Part shown: one piece after another, positions 46,929-58,387 of the stretch | How positions within the stretch are numbered: the stretch's first letter is position 1 | How the letters are laid out: every line of letters begins with the position of its first letter | Source of the DNA: Buxus sempervirens | Lineage: Eukaryota > Streptophyta > Magnoliopsida > Buxales > Buxaceae | Length of the DNA stretch: 64,000 nt | Assembly (NCBI GenBank): GCA_947561395.2 | Contig: OX387183.1 | Span: forward strand, 37,306,901 to 37,370,900 | Reading direction: 5' to 3' | Translations under genes and position numbers: made by a program | Notes under the pieces: model-generated | Seen by the model: only the letters and a program-made list of their open reading frames with translations | Told to the model about the DNA's origin: nothing | The model's database searches: none

Positions 46929-48350
46929 ATGGCATCTTCGTCTTTGTCTGAGAGAGTCCGCTTCCCTAGGATAGAGAAGTGCGCTTGGGATACTCCCTAG
47001 ATCCGTTCTTAGATAAGACAGCTCCAAGGGGATGAGCAAATTAGGTGGGAGGTAGAATACCATATGGGACAAACTCTGTCCTTGTTGAATGTGCCAATCA
47101 ATTGGGATATGATCCAAGCTGCTTTGGTTTTTGGGATCCTCAGTTTTCAGTGTTTCTATTCGGGACCATTGAATTGACTCCCACAATTGAGGAATTTGAC
47201 TTATTCCTCTGATTTCACGACCATGGAGAACCCACCCGACCAAATCTCAAAGATAGCAACAAGAATGAAGCTTGTACTTTCCTTGACCTCCTAAGAGGGG
47301 AATTCTAGACTTTAGGAGGTGACCAAGCATTTACTAAGGTCTCCAAAACCTTCCTCGTTGAAAAAAAATAAGGAACAAAAAGCAAGAAAGACAACCTGTT
47401 TGGTGGAATACCTTCACCCTCGTGGTTCTGTCGCAAATCTTCTTTCCAACTGGAGGAGACCCCATTAATTTGGCCTTCATGGAAATTGTGGACCAACTCC
47501 GAGTGGGATATCGAATCATGCCACTGATCCTTGCCCAATTGTATCATTCCCTAACCTTGACTAAGAACGGAACCAGGAGGATTCGGGTGCGCTCCTCTCC
47601 TCCACATTTGGCTGCAAGACCACCCCAGGGTTGCTGAGCCCATCAGTCCACAATACCGACTGGTCCGTGATAACATCACTCGGATGGCCCGAAGAGAGAT
47701 TCGCCTAGACCTACCCACTCGTGAGGACTGGCTGAACCACTTTCTCCAACTGAATGGAGAAACAAACATCAGATGGTGGGGAACATTCAACTTCACCTAC
47801 ACCCCCATCTTGGACTTCAAGTACAGAAGGCACCTAGCTTTGATAGGCCTTACCCATGTTGTGTCATACTATCCAATTCAAGTTCTGAGACAGTTTGGGA
47901 AGCCACAGGGAATCCCGCTCAAGGACAACGCATGCGATTTGACCGGCCCACTCACGAAGGAATTGAGGAAGTATTTGCTGGACGAATGGCAAAATGTGCG
48001 CGTACTCTAGGAAGACATTTTCTCCCGATCCCACTTTCGTGAATAGAAGCAGTGGATGGCCCGGGAATTCGGCCTCGATGGCCCCCCGCCTCTTCATCCC
48101 GTCACTTCCAGTTCCGCGCCCTGACGCATACAGGGATAGGATGGCCGAACTGCTAGAGACCCACTCCCGCATTCATTCGGCTTATGTGAATTCGAAACAG
48201 GAAAATAGGTAGGCCAATGAGGCCCTTTAGCAAGAAATGGACATTGTACGCAAGCGTGTAGAGGAGGACCGACATCTGCGGAACAAGCTTCTACGTGCCT
48301 TGAGAAAGCATAACATTTCCTTCCACTATGATGATGACCTGCTTAGTTAG
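46929..48350 (+). pseudogene. G2 ORF1, degraded, upstream of gag
   Basis: From ATG 46929 (ASSSLSERVRFPRIEKC) the translation can be followed only by crossing stops and frameshifts: LLNVPINWDMIQAALVFG, QCFYSGPLN, and then a better preserved run at 47684-48010 (REDWLNHFLQLNGETNIRWW, ALIGLTHVVSYYPIQVLRQF, LTKELRKYLLDEW). The C-terminus is a charged helix ending HYDDDLLS at 48350. Position and motif pattern match the extra ORF1 of Ogre-type elements, whose function is unknown. G1 lacks this gene. Confidence 0.65.
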
Positions 48351-48605
48351 ATTTTGGCATTGTTGTATTTAAGCATGTGGATGTACTATAAACCTTGATA
48401 GGCTCTTTTCAATTGATGCAATTTCTTAAGCATGAATTCTCTTTGAATCAAATACTTTGCATTGAATTTAATTTGGCAAGACAAAACTTGATTGCATTAA
48501 ATTTGACAAGATAAGAATTTAATCTGAAAAGAAATGAATGAATTGTAGTCCTCCATAGGCAAATCAACCCCTGAAAGGCTACCCCTCGATAATTGCAATT
48601 CTCGG
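48351..48605 (+). other. Spacer after G2 ORF1
   Basis: AT-rich, no gene seen. CTCGG at 48601-48605 is the left duplication of the next solo LTR. Confidence 0.7.
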
Positions 48606-51000
48606 TGTACGCACCCCATTTTGGGCCGCACGCGAGGTGCATGCGAAGCGATGCTCGCCTCGGGATTGTTTTAGAGTCGCCACTGCCTGAGAGGTGCAGG
48701 CAGACACAAAGGGGCACCTATTCGGGCCTAATTTTCTGGTCTGCGGCTTTTTAGAGATCTGAGCAAGTTCTCGGTTACGTCTAGGGAAGTCCGAAGACAC
48801 CCTAGCCCGCCCCGTCAACTGACGGGTCCCATGGGTCTCCTTGGTTTTGAGTCAACTTTATTCTCACCCAATTCCTAAGCTAGCATGCACACTTATTTGG
48901 TCTGAATGAGGACCATTGATGGTGTGGGTCCCCTTTTTATTTGATTTTATCTTTTTAACAGTTAATGAAATGGGTTTGGTACGGGCCCCATTGGAAGGCC
49001 CAGGGGAATCCAAGTTTGGGCTTGAGCCCAGCAGGGTTATTGGGTAACCCTTTTTGGTTTATTTATCAGATTTATTTATTTACATTTGTTTGGGCTTGGT
49101 GGGCTTGGATTTGGCCCACTAGCCTATGAGTTAGGTGGCCTTGGGCCCGTTTGTTGAAAACGGGCCCGGTTTGGGCCGGTCAAAGGTGGGCCCAAGGTGC
49201 CTTGATGGATCCGTTTAGGTCCGCAGTCCACAAATGGGCTTAAAATAGCCCAAGACATCTAAAAGGCTGGTTCAAGCCGGTTCGGGTCGGGTCAAGTCCA
49301 ACCGGTCCGAAAAGTCAAATTTTGAACCAATTTCTTAATTTGACCGCACTTATTGTGCGGTTCTGCCCAAACCGCTCTGTAAATGCGGTTGTCTCCCGAA
49401 CTTGCAGTTTCGTTCCGGTTTCGCTCTGAATCAGTATGATTAGTCTCCTGGGGATTCTGGCGACTTCTATAGGAGTTCAGTAGCTTCCTGTTGCTTCATT
49501 TGTTCCATTTGGCTTGGAAAGCCACTTTTCTTTGTCTTTCCATTCTTCACAAAAACCTATCTCTTTTGTAGTCACTTGCAGCCATTGTCAAGAAAGGAAA
49601 AAGGGAAAATTACAGGGGTGTAATAGATCTTCAAAAGGGATGGATCAATATTTGGTAACAAATAAAAGGGGTTAGTTAAATTAGCTTAATTAAAGTGTCC
49701 ATTTTGACTTAAAGGTACTCTTCTCCTTTTTACGAAAATTGCCGCCCTTATTCTTGTGACATTCAACATGTAACAAACGGATTAGAAGCAATATGGTAAA
49801 ACAAAGCATGGAAAAGGAGAATTTGGAACATGTTAACATTACTATAATTCACTTTTGTTAAATATAAAACTGTAGAAATACTTACAGTATGATCAATTGC
49901 TTGTTTTGGTGTGTTATTGCCCTTCCGAATGAGTTCGGCAGCGCTTCCGCACTATGGTGGATTTCTTGAATGGAGTTGAAAAAGGGTTTGCTGATTTATA
50001 TGTTGAAAAGAATGAAAAGGATGGGAAGGGAGAGCTGAAGCTGCACTTTAGGGGTAAAATGGGTATTTCGGGTTTTGGTATTGGGAGTGGCAGAGGTTGG
50101 ACAGGGTTCGGACGTGGAAAAGGCAGAGAAAGAGAGGGGGAAAGGCCTAGGGGACCTCTCTTTCCAAATGGGGGCTGGCCCTCTATTTATAGGCAAAAAA
50201 GTGCCGGAACCGCACTTTCACAACCGTACTTGAAGTGCGGTTGTGACAAAATTGCACTAAAAAATCAAAAACCGCACTTTAAGTGCGGTTTGCATTCAAC
50301 ACGTGCAAATCTGCGCGAATCTACCAGCTATCGCCGTACAGGACACGCGTCCACCTTCTAGAAGATCAAAACCGTATTTGAAGTGCGGTTCAGACTAAAC
50401 CGTACTTCAAGTGCGGTTGCGCACGTTTTTTAAATGCCGGATTTGAAGTCTTTTATTAAATTTGATTTTTTGAAAAGATTTTATTTCGATTTATTATTAT
50501 TTTATTCTAAATATCTTTAGATATTTATTAAAATATTATTAAAAATTAAGATATTTTCTAAAAACAATTATTTTATTTATTTTATTCATTTTTTCTGCTT
50601 TTTGCTTCTGTTTTTGCCACATGGGCAGTTTTCTTGAAACTTCAACTGCTCGTAACTTTTTCGTCCGATGTCCGATTTCAGCAAATTTGATGTCGTTGGA
50701 ATCGGCTCGGAACCCACTATTCATTGGGATTAAGTTTGACAGCTAAATTGGGGTCAAGAAAAAAGTCAACTTTTGCTCCCCCAAAAGTTTGACCGGCTCA
50801 TAACTTCATTATCCGGACCCCGATTCCAGCAAACTCAATTGTGTTGGAACCGTGTCGAAATGCTCTTTTCAATGAGAGGAATTTTGATGGCTAATTTTCT
50901 TTTGATCAGAAAGTCAAATTTCAGCCCCTCAGGGTTTGACTTTTTAATTGAAATTTCCATTTTCTTCATTTTTTTGGGGTGCAAAAATCAGGTGTCTACA
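48606..51000 (-). mobile_element. Solo LTR (minus strand), 2395 bp, between G2 ORF1 and the tandem arrays
   Basis: On the minus strand it starts TGTAGACACCTGATTTTTGC (51000 downward) and ends GGTGCGTACA at 48606. CTCGG flanks it (48601-48605, 51001-51005). It has a degenerate G-box (CATGTGGC, near 50617), a reverse TATA box (50183-50191), palindromic words CCGCACTTNAAGTGCGG upstream (50210-50420) and downstream (49341-49392), a GTAAG donor-like motif (49881-49885, reverse) and the U5 hairpin (48683-48703). Confidence 0.93.
48673..48703 (-). other. U5 hairpin and primer-site-like motif, minus-strand LTR
   Basis: On the minus strand, arms CTGCCTG (48703-48697) and CAGGCAG (48689-48683) are followed by TGGCGACTCT (48682-48673). 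Confidence 0.65.
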
Positions 51001-51149
51001 CTCGGTCGCTAAGACCACCAGTTTCCTTTTGAATCAAAATCCTGAAACCCAGCAAGTGTTCTAGACATAAGGACACCCAAGACTTTTGAGCTCGGATCAC
51101 ACCCGATTGTATCTTCTTCAAGACCATTCCGTCAGCCTTGTAGGGTACC

Positions 51150-51640
51150 AATGCCGCCAGTGATTAAACCAGAGATTGGTGGAGGAACGTCCTAGCATAA
51201 CCTACCCCTAGTGAAGCGGTGAGGTCACTGGTGACTAAACTGGAGATTGGCTGAGGCACTCCCGGGTAGCACTAGCCGAAGTTTTTTAGGGCACCGAAGC
51301 TAGCGGTGATTAAAGTAGAGATTGGTGGAGGAACGTCCTAGCATAGCCTACCCCTAGTGAGGCGCCGAGGTCGCCGGTGATTAAACTGGAGATTGGTTGA
51401 AGCACGCCTGGGTAGCACTAGCTGAAGTTTTTTAGGGCACCGAAGCCGCCGGTGATTAAACCGGAGATTGATGGAGGAGCGTCCTGGCATAACCTACCCC
51501 TAGTGAGGCGCCGAGGTCGCCGGTGATTAAACCGGAGATTGGCTGAGGCACGCCCGGGTACTACTAGCCAAAGTTTTAGGCGCCGAAGCCACCGGTGATT
51601 AAATCAAAGATTGGCTAATGCATGCCTGGGTGCTGCTTTT
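51150..51640 (+). repeat. About 146-bp higher-order tandem repeat upstream of G2 gag
   Basis: GTGATTAAA in its full context recurs at 51160, 51306, 51452 and 51595. Each unit contains two related halves, GATTGGTGGAGGAACGTCC and GATTGGCTGAGGCACGCCC, about 70 bases apart. Confidence 0.85.
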
Positions 51641-51699
51641 TAACTCACCCCCTGCGGAGACCCCACATGGTCCAACCCCGTGATACTAATCTCAAACCA

Positions 51700-52345
51700 A
51701 CCCCCCAATAAAGGTTCTCTTCCCTTGCCATGATGGCTAATACAGATTAGCTTAGGGTTCTCTTTCCCAATCACTTTCTAGTGGTTAAAATAGATCAGTT
51801 TTAAAAAAAAAATCAGGGTTCTCTCTCCCAGTCACTTTCGAGTGGCTAAAATAAATCAGTTTTCAAAAAAATCAGGGTTCTCTCTCCCGATCACTTTCGA
51901 GTGGCTAAAATAAATCAGTTTTCAAAAAATCAGGGTTCTCTCTCCCGATCACTTTCGAGTGGCTAAAATAGATCAGTTTTCAAAAAATCAGGGTTCTCTT
52001 TCCCAATCACCTTAAAGTGGCTAAAATAGATCAGTTTTCGAAAAAAAATCAGGGTTCTCTTTCCCATCACTTTTCGAGTGGCTAAAATAGATCAATTTTA
52101 AAAAAAAAAATCAGGGTTCTCTTTCCCAGTCACTTTTGGGGTGGCTAAAATAGATTAGTTTTCAAAAATCAGGGTTCTCTCTCCCAGTCACTTTCGAGTG
52201 GCTAAAATAGATCCGTTTTCAAAAAATCAGGGTTTTATTTTTCTGTCACGCTCGAGTGGCTAAACTAGATCAATTTTCAAAGTTTTTGGGTTATCTTCCC
52301 AACTGCCCTAGGGCTGTTAAAATAGATCAGTTTTAAAATAATGAG
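51700..52345 (+). repeat. About 58-bp tandem repeat upstream of G2 gag
   Basis: About ten copies of GGGTTCTCTCTCCC, then TCACTTTCGAGTGGCTAAAA, then TAGATCAGTTTTCAAAAA. Variation in the A-run makes the period slip between about 56 and 62. Confidence 0.88.
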
Positions 52346-52479
52346 GTTCTCTTTCCTTGCTATCTAAGGATAGCTAAAACAAATTAGCTAGTTTACTAAA
52401 TAAAAACAACAAAAAATAAATAAATCTAATCAATTCAGAAAATTGCATGAGCTATTTGTGTAAAATTGTGCTAATGCTT

Positions 52480-52500
52480 GCCTGTTGTTTCCAAACAGGT
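52480..52500 (+). promoter_or_regulatory. Predicted 3' splice acceptor just upstream of G2 gag
   Basis: CCTGTTGTTTCCAAACAG ends at 52498 and is followed by GTACCAAAAT. The gag ATG is at 52555. The counterpart in G1 is at 2976-2977. Confidence 0.5.
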
Positions 52501-52554
52501 ACCAAAATAGCTCCCCGAAGCCCGTACTTGTTGAGATCCCAAAAAAGGCTCGAG

Positions 52555-54170
52555 ATGGACCAACCAAGAGATCAGACATCACCAAGGCAAAATCCGGCAG
52601 AATCTAGTCAGACTCAGGCCATGAATGAATTACAACAAAGAATTGATAGTATGGGCACCATCATTCAAGACTTGATGGCAGAATTAAGAGAGTTGAGGCA
52701 GGTCCCACCCATAGCATCAATGACTCAACAGCAGTAGCCACTTTTCTTGCAGCAAGCCGAAGTGCTACCGCCGTATCCAACGCATCCTCCACCAGTGGCA
52801 CCACCACCTCCACCACAAGCAGTCCCACTTCCAGCAGTACCAATCCCTCCCGCACAACAAAAACAACCCGGGCCTGTCCAACTGGGGCAGGATGAGGAAG
52901 ACTGGTACAAGACCCAGGAAGCTCAGTTCGAGGAGAAAGTAACGACAATTAAGGCAACAGTGAAGGAGGAAAGCAAGGCAGAGATAGCAGCCATGCGTGA
53001 AGACTTGCTAAAGCAGCTGCAACCAAATACAGTTCAGAGTGAGGCAACTTTGGAGAGTCTTTGCTCTTTCTCGGACATATAGCTCCCTCCTAAGTTTAAA
53101 TGTCCAGATTTGCACCAATTCGATGGCACCGGTGGCCCACTAAACCATCTGAGATCTTACTCGGCCGATATGTATCAGTATGCCAAGGATGAGAAGATCA
53201 TGGTACAATTCTTCCATAGGTCGTTGACAGGGGCAGCTTACACTTGGTTTTTGGGTTTGGACAAAACCAAGACTAAGACATGGAATGATCTGGAAGCCAC
53301 ATTTATTCAGCAATACCGATTGAACAGCCAGATAGTGCAGACCAGGGCGGAATTTCAGAGGCTAACTAAGAAGAGTCAGGAGACAGTCCGGGAGTATGCC
53401 AAGAGGTGGAAGGAATTGGCAACCTTAGTGCAACCACCACTACTAGAACAGGAGATGACTTCCCTGTTCATTGCTTCACTGGGCCAGCCATTCTTCACTC
53501 TATTACTAGGGCAGAGCACTTCCAATTTCAACGACTTGATCCTAACTGCTGACAAAATTGAAGATGCAATGAGAGCTGAAAAGATTGACAGTAGTGGCCA
53601 GAGCGCGGTACAGCGAAGGTCGACCACAGGGCAGAGCTGTAGAAGCCAGGGGCAGGAGCCCAAGAGGCAAGAAACTCAGGCAGTGAACTATGTGCAGTAG
53701 GCACGGCCATACCATTTTTCCCAGAAACCTGAGACAGTAGCACCCCAGCATCCGGGGCAATCGGCATACCAAGGGACAAGAAGGACTAAGGAAGAAATGG
53801 AAGCCAAAATGAGAAGGGTCTTCACCCCCTGCCATATCCACCAGCTGAATTGTTGCCAATGCTGCTGAAGAAGGGTTATTTGCAGGTTAAGCCCCCAAAT
53901 CCCAGGTTGGTTAATTCAAGGACTTACAATGCAGCAGAACGGTGTGAGTACCATTCCGATACTCCCAGCCATCACACCAACCGTTGCTGGGACTTGAGGC
54001 ACGATATACAAGATTTGATTGACAGCAAACAGATTTTCGTAGATCCCCCAGCACCTATAGCAACCACCCCTACTATTGGAACCTCTACCAACCCTCTTCC
54101 GGACCATTCCAAAGCCTCCACTAGCAAGACCGTGAATCAAATAAGCAGTGGTCAGGGTAATAATAGGTAG
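52555..54170 (+). pseudogene. gag: G2 gag, broken by stops and a frameshift
   Basis: ATG 52555 (MDQPRDQTSPRQNPAES). Stops in the same frame: TAG 52735-52737, TAG 53080-53082 directly before the core motif LPPKFKCPDL, and TAG 53698-53700. A missing base near 53824-53830 shifts the frame so that the C-terminus (AELLPMLLKKGYLQ, CEYHSDTPSHHTNRCWDL) reads on to 54170. It has a proline-rich N-terminal part, the gag core (53090-53560: QFDGTGGPLNHLRSY, ETVREYAKRWKEL, LLLGQSTSNF) and a Cys/His knuckle. It is similar to G1 gag along its length. Confidence 0.9.
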
Positions 54171-54776
54171 TTTGATCCATCCATGCTGATTAGGTGACCC
54201 GGACAGGTTATTAGGGTATATCCCCAAAATGAGGCTCAGATCCAGTTAGTAAATGTCATTGGGGCAGACGACGAGGACACTCCCCTAGATCTCCCTTTGG
54301 TGCACTTTCACCCACTTGAAGAACCCGAGTTTTTCTATCCATCACCCATCTTAGATCCATCCCCTGTGAACATATTCGACATGATGAATAGCCCTCCACA
54401 TGACCTCATAACCCTCTCATTTGAACCACCCACCTTTAACCTTTCGTAACTCTTCCTTGAACCACCCTCATACAATGACGTACCCCCACCTTACCCAACT
54501 CTACCCGTTTACCACAAATCCACTATCACCACCAGCGAAGCAGAAATCGATCGAATCACCCAATCCAGTCGATACGTAAACACTGACCCTCTACCTGCAT
54601 CAGAATGGGAAACAGAAGAAGAAAAGAGAAAGGGAAGGAAGTGGCTGTTGAATTGCCACCGACCCACAAGAGAAAGGGGAGAGCTACGGAGGAGGAAATC
54701 ATTGATCTTCACAACAGTGTACATGTACCTGAATATGATCTCCTCCAACAGGTGAATAAGGTGCCTGCATAGATTT
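54171..54776 (+). pseudogene. G2 gag-protease linker
   Basis: Degraded coding sequence with acidic, proline-rich stretches (GADDEDTPLDLPLVHFHP) and KGRATEEEIIDLHNSV-like text in shifted frames, leading into the protease region. No separate domain is seen. Confidence 0.5.
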
Positions 54777-55516
54777 CCATCATGCGCCTTCTGATAGATT
54801 CAGAAAAGCATAGAACGACACTAATGAAAGTCCTAGGTGACACCCATGTGCCAGATAGCATAACCCTCGAGCGACTAGAAGTAGTGGTGTTAGTGATTAT
54901 GGCGCCGAAAGCCATCTCATTCTCCGCAGCCAACTTGCCACTAGAGAGCTACAATCATACTGAGCCGCTGTACATAACAGTGAAGTTCTTCGACCTTATT
55001 GTAAAGCAAGTGATGATTGATAATGGGTCGGCATTGAGCATCTGCCCAATCAGGACCTTCCACAGTCTATAGTTGAACCCTGAGTTGATTAAGCCGAGTT
55101 CGCACAATGTCCAAGGATTTGATAATGCAAGAAGGGAGTCCCTTGGTGAAGTTACCTTGGAAATTGTGGTTACGGAGAGGCCTTTCACCATGACCTTTGA
55201 GCTTATGGATATAAACGCCTCGTTCAACTTGCTGATTGGGAGGCTGTGGTTACACCAAGCCGGGGCGGTACCATCTACATTGCATAGGATGGTCAGATTC
55301 ATCTCCGGGAACGAGTTGATCACTGTACATGCTAAAGATCACAAGAAGTTTGAGAAGGTCGGGGTACCCTACGTCGATTACGAGCTGCCCACATCACTGA
55401 ATTTTCAGACAGTGGAAATGGTACAAGTGAACCACATCCCTTTCGCTGACCAGGTACGACAATCTCCGATGAGAAAAAGGAGCAGCATGTTCGGCGCCGC
55501 TGAGTGCACTGACTAG
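54777..55516 (+). pseudogene. G2 aspartic protease region
   Basis: The frame from 54782 (MRLLIDSEKHRTTLMKVL) runs through VKQVMIDNGSALSICP, the retropepsin active site, with Asp at 55019-55021 and DNGS in place of DTGS/DSGS, a form common in Tat elements. A TAG stop follows at 55070-55072, then NLLIGRLWLHQAGAVPSTLH, the second part of the fold. It would cut the gag-pol polyprotein. Broken by the stop. Confidence 0.8.
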
Positions 55517-57075
55517 GGGCTTAGAGCAGGTGAAGGACTGGGAAAGTACAAGCAGGGAATCAGGTCGGCTGTCCAACCCTATGAACAAGCCGTTGGGTTT
55601 AGATTGGGATATGACCCTAAGCCTAAGGACTATGCCAGACTCTATGGGATGCGTGCCGAAAAGATGAAAGCCTGGGTTGAAGGAAGAGACCCTCATTGGC
55701 CCATCTGCATGCATGGAGAACTATACCATCACTTCGCCAATGTGGAGCGTGAAGCCGCCCTATCATTGGAAAATATTGTTCCCCAAGGTTGGGGTGATGA
55801 ATTTATGGCTTCCCCTGTTCAGGAGGAGTATTATCTACAAGGCTTGGCTTAGATGCTTTTAGAAGAGCTGCTGCCCTTAGATAAGATCGGAGACGCAATG
55901 GAGGTTGATCCATTAGCCCCGGAATGGTCGCTAAATGACCTGCCCGTACTATTTGCTCTGGAATCAGCTAATGAGGTTACTGTTGCTATTGCTCCACCTA
56001 ATGTGCCCTTCATCCCCAAAGGGAAACCTATTATCCCCCCAGCTGTAGTTGAAGCACCATCACTTGCCCCCATCCCAAAATCCGAGGAGGAAGAAGACCC
56101 TGCCATATACATTTGCATGATGGAGAGTCAAGGCAGTTCAGGGCCCCTTGCCGGAGACCAAGATCTCCACCCCCTCCTCCACGGCCTCAGCATCCGGGGA
56201 CTAGTGAAAGATTGAATGTGATGTTTCAAGGCATGCCTGAAGTACTAGAGTCAATTCCAGAAGAGATGTATCATGAGACCTACGGCCAGTGGGCACCAGA
56301 GAAGAACTCAACCAACAGGTCAGAAGCGCTATCTGGGGCATCCTTAGCCATCACGCCACCAGGGTCGGACCTAGCCAATGCAGTCACCATTGCCTACATG
56401 CCACCTTGCACGGGGTTGCTAATGGCCCTCCCCCTCAAGCCTAGGTCATGGGTGAAGATACCATCAGAATATGACCCCAAGTCAGAGAAGAGCCAGAACA
56501 AGCCAAAGGGTACGACCAATGACCCCATCTGCATTTTGTCTGATAAGAGCACAACATGGTCCTCACTGGAAAGCCGAAGGAGGTAGCAGCCATCTACGAA
56601 GGAGACAGCCCACCACTACAGAACTAGAGTTCCAGGCCTGTCGCCATCAGCAAAGCTAATGTCCAAAAGGGGGTTTCCTCCACTCATGAAATTTCTGTTG
56701 TAGATATGACTGAACTTTTCAATGAATTCCTGAAAGCTTTTGAATATTTGTCTGTCTTTGATAATAAATACACAAATAAGCAATTTGAATCTTGCAACCT
56801 TAGTGTCAATCTCGACGCACGCCCAGAGGGTCTGGGGCACGGGATAGATAATCAGGTTGCCAAAAATGAACAAAAAGAAAAGCAGAATCAATTGAAGAAA
56901 CAATAATAAAAGAAAAGCATGAGCTAGTGCACAGTACTGACCAAGAGCTTCATGAATCAGACTGCGGCACTTGCCCATCGCAGCCAGGATATTCGGAACT
57001 CATCCCCTGTCAGCCTTCCGAGCTTGAGGACGACGATGAATCATGGGAGGCCCTGCTTGAAATCCAATTCGCATT
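55517..57075 (+). pseudogene. G2 protease-RT linker with G-patch-like motif
   Basis: Just after 55516, in a shifted frame, GLGKYKQGIRSAV gives a G-patch-like glycine motif, as often seen after protease in Tat/Ogre pol. It is followed by GYDPKPKDYARLYGMRAEKMKAWVEG, an acidic spacer, and a poorly conserved AT-rich part (56640-56925). Ogre elements are known to have an intron between protease and RT; I cannot define one here. Confidence 0.55.
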
Positions 57076-58387
57076 AGAAAGGCATGAAAAGGGTCTCCAG
57101 GCTAACATTGAGGAAACTGAACCCATCAACATAGGTGAAATGGCACAACCAAAGATTCTCCAAATTGGTAAGAAGTTGTCACAATTACTGAAAACACAGA
57201 TGTTTGATTTTCTCAAGTCTTATACTGACATGTTTGCATGGTCATACGAGGATATGCCCGGGCTAGACGTGGACCTGGTTGTACACCAGTTACCAATAAA
57301 GTCTGAGGCCACACCAGTAAAGCAAAAACTCAGACGCATGAAGCCAGAATGGGCCCTAAAGATCAAGGAAAAGGTCACCAAGTAGTTAAATGCAGGATTT
57401 TTACAAGTGATAGATTACCCAGAGTGGTTAGCAAATATCATGCCAGTTCCCAAGAAAGACGGAAGGGTGAGGATGTGTGTTGACTACAGAGGCTTGAACA
57501 GATCAAGTCCGAAAGATGACTTTTCGCTGCCACACATTGACGTGTTAGTTGATAATACAGCAACGCATTCAATGTTCTCATTCATGGACGAATTCTCTGG
57601 TTACAACCAGATAAGGATGGCACCTGAAAACATGGAGAAAACATCCTTCATCACACATTGGGGTAAATATTGCTACCGGGTGATGCCATTTGGATTGAAA
57701 AATACGGACGCTACATATCAACGAGCAATGACTTTGTTATTCCACGACATGATGCACAAAGAGATGGAAGTGTACATGGATGACATGATCGCGACGTTGA
57801 AAGAGGAGGAAAGTCACTTTGTGAACCTCGGAAGGGTATTTAACAGGCTCAAAGAACACAAGCTCAGGCTCAATCCGAACAAATGTGTGTTCGAAGTCAC
57901 ATCTGGAAAATTGCTCGGATTTATTGTTGGAAAACAAGGGATTGAAGTGGACCCCGTCAAGGCCAGAGCGATTTTGGAAATGCCTTCCCCGTTGACAAAG
58001 AAGGAAGTGAGGGGTTTCCTCTGCAGATTACAGTATATCAACCGGTTCATAACATAGATGACTCTTGTATGTGAACCCATATTCAAACTATTGAAGAAGG
58101 ACAACCCAGTAATTTGGAATGAAGACTGTCAAAAAGCATTCGATAAGATCAAGGCATATCTGATGAGCCCGCCAACATTGGTCCCTCCAGCCCCAGGACG
58201 ACCCTTGATCATGGACCTGACAGTCTCAAAGACAGCAATGGGATGTGTGTTGGGACAACATGATGAGATAGGAAGGAAAGAACAAGCTATCTACTACTTA
58301 AGCAAGAAGTTCACTAACTTCGAGGTGAGATACACAGTACTGGAAAAGACATGTTGTGCCTTGATCTGGGCAGCTCAGAAGCTCTGA
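57076..58387 (+). pseudogene. G2 reverse transcriptase and first RNase H
   Basis: RT runs from HQLPIKSEATPVKQKLRRMK through PEWLANIMPVPKKDGRVRMC, VDYRGLNRSSPKDDFSLP, FSGYNQIRMAPENMEKTSF and the catalytic YMDDM (57773-57787; both Asp present) to LGFIVGKQGIEVDP. RNase H begins near 58160 (PGRPLIMDLTVSKTAMGCVL) with QAIYYLSKKFTNFEVRYTVLEK. Stops: TAG 57383-57385, TAG 58055-58057 and TGA at 58385-58387. RT and RNase H would copy element RNA into DNA. Confidence 0.9.
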
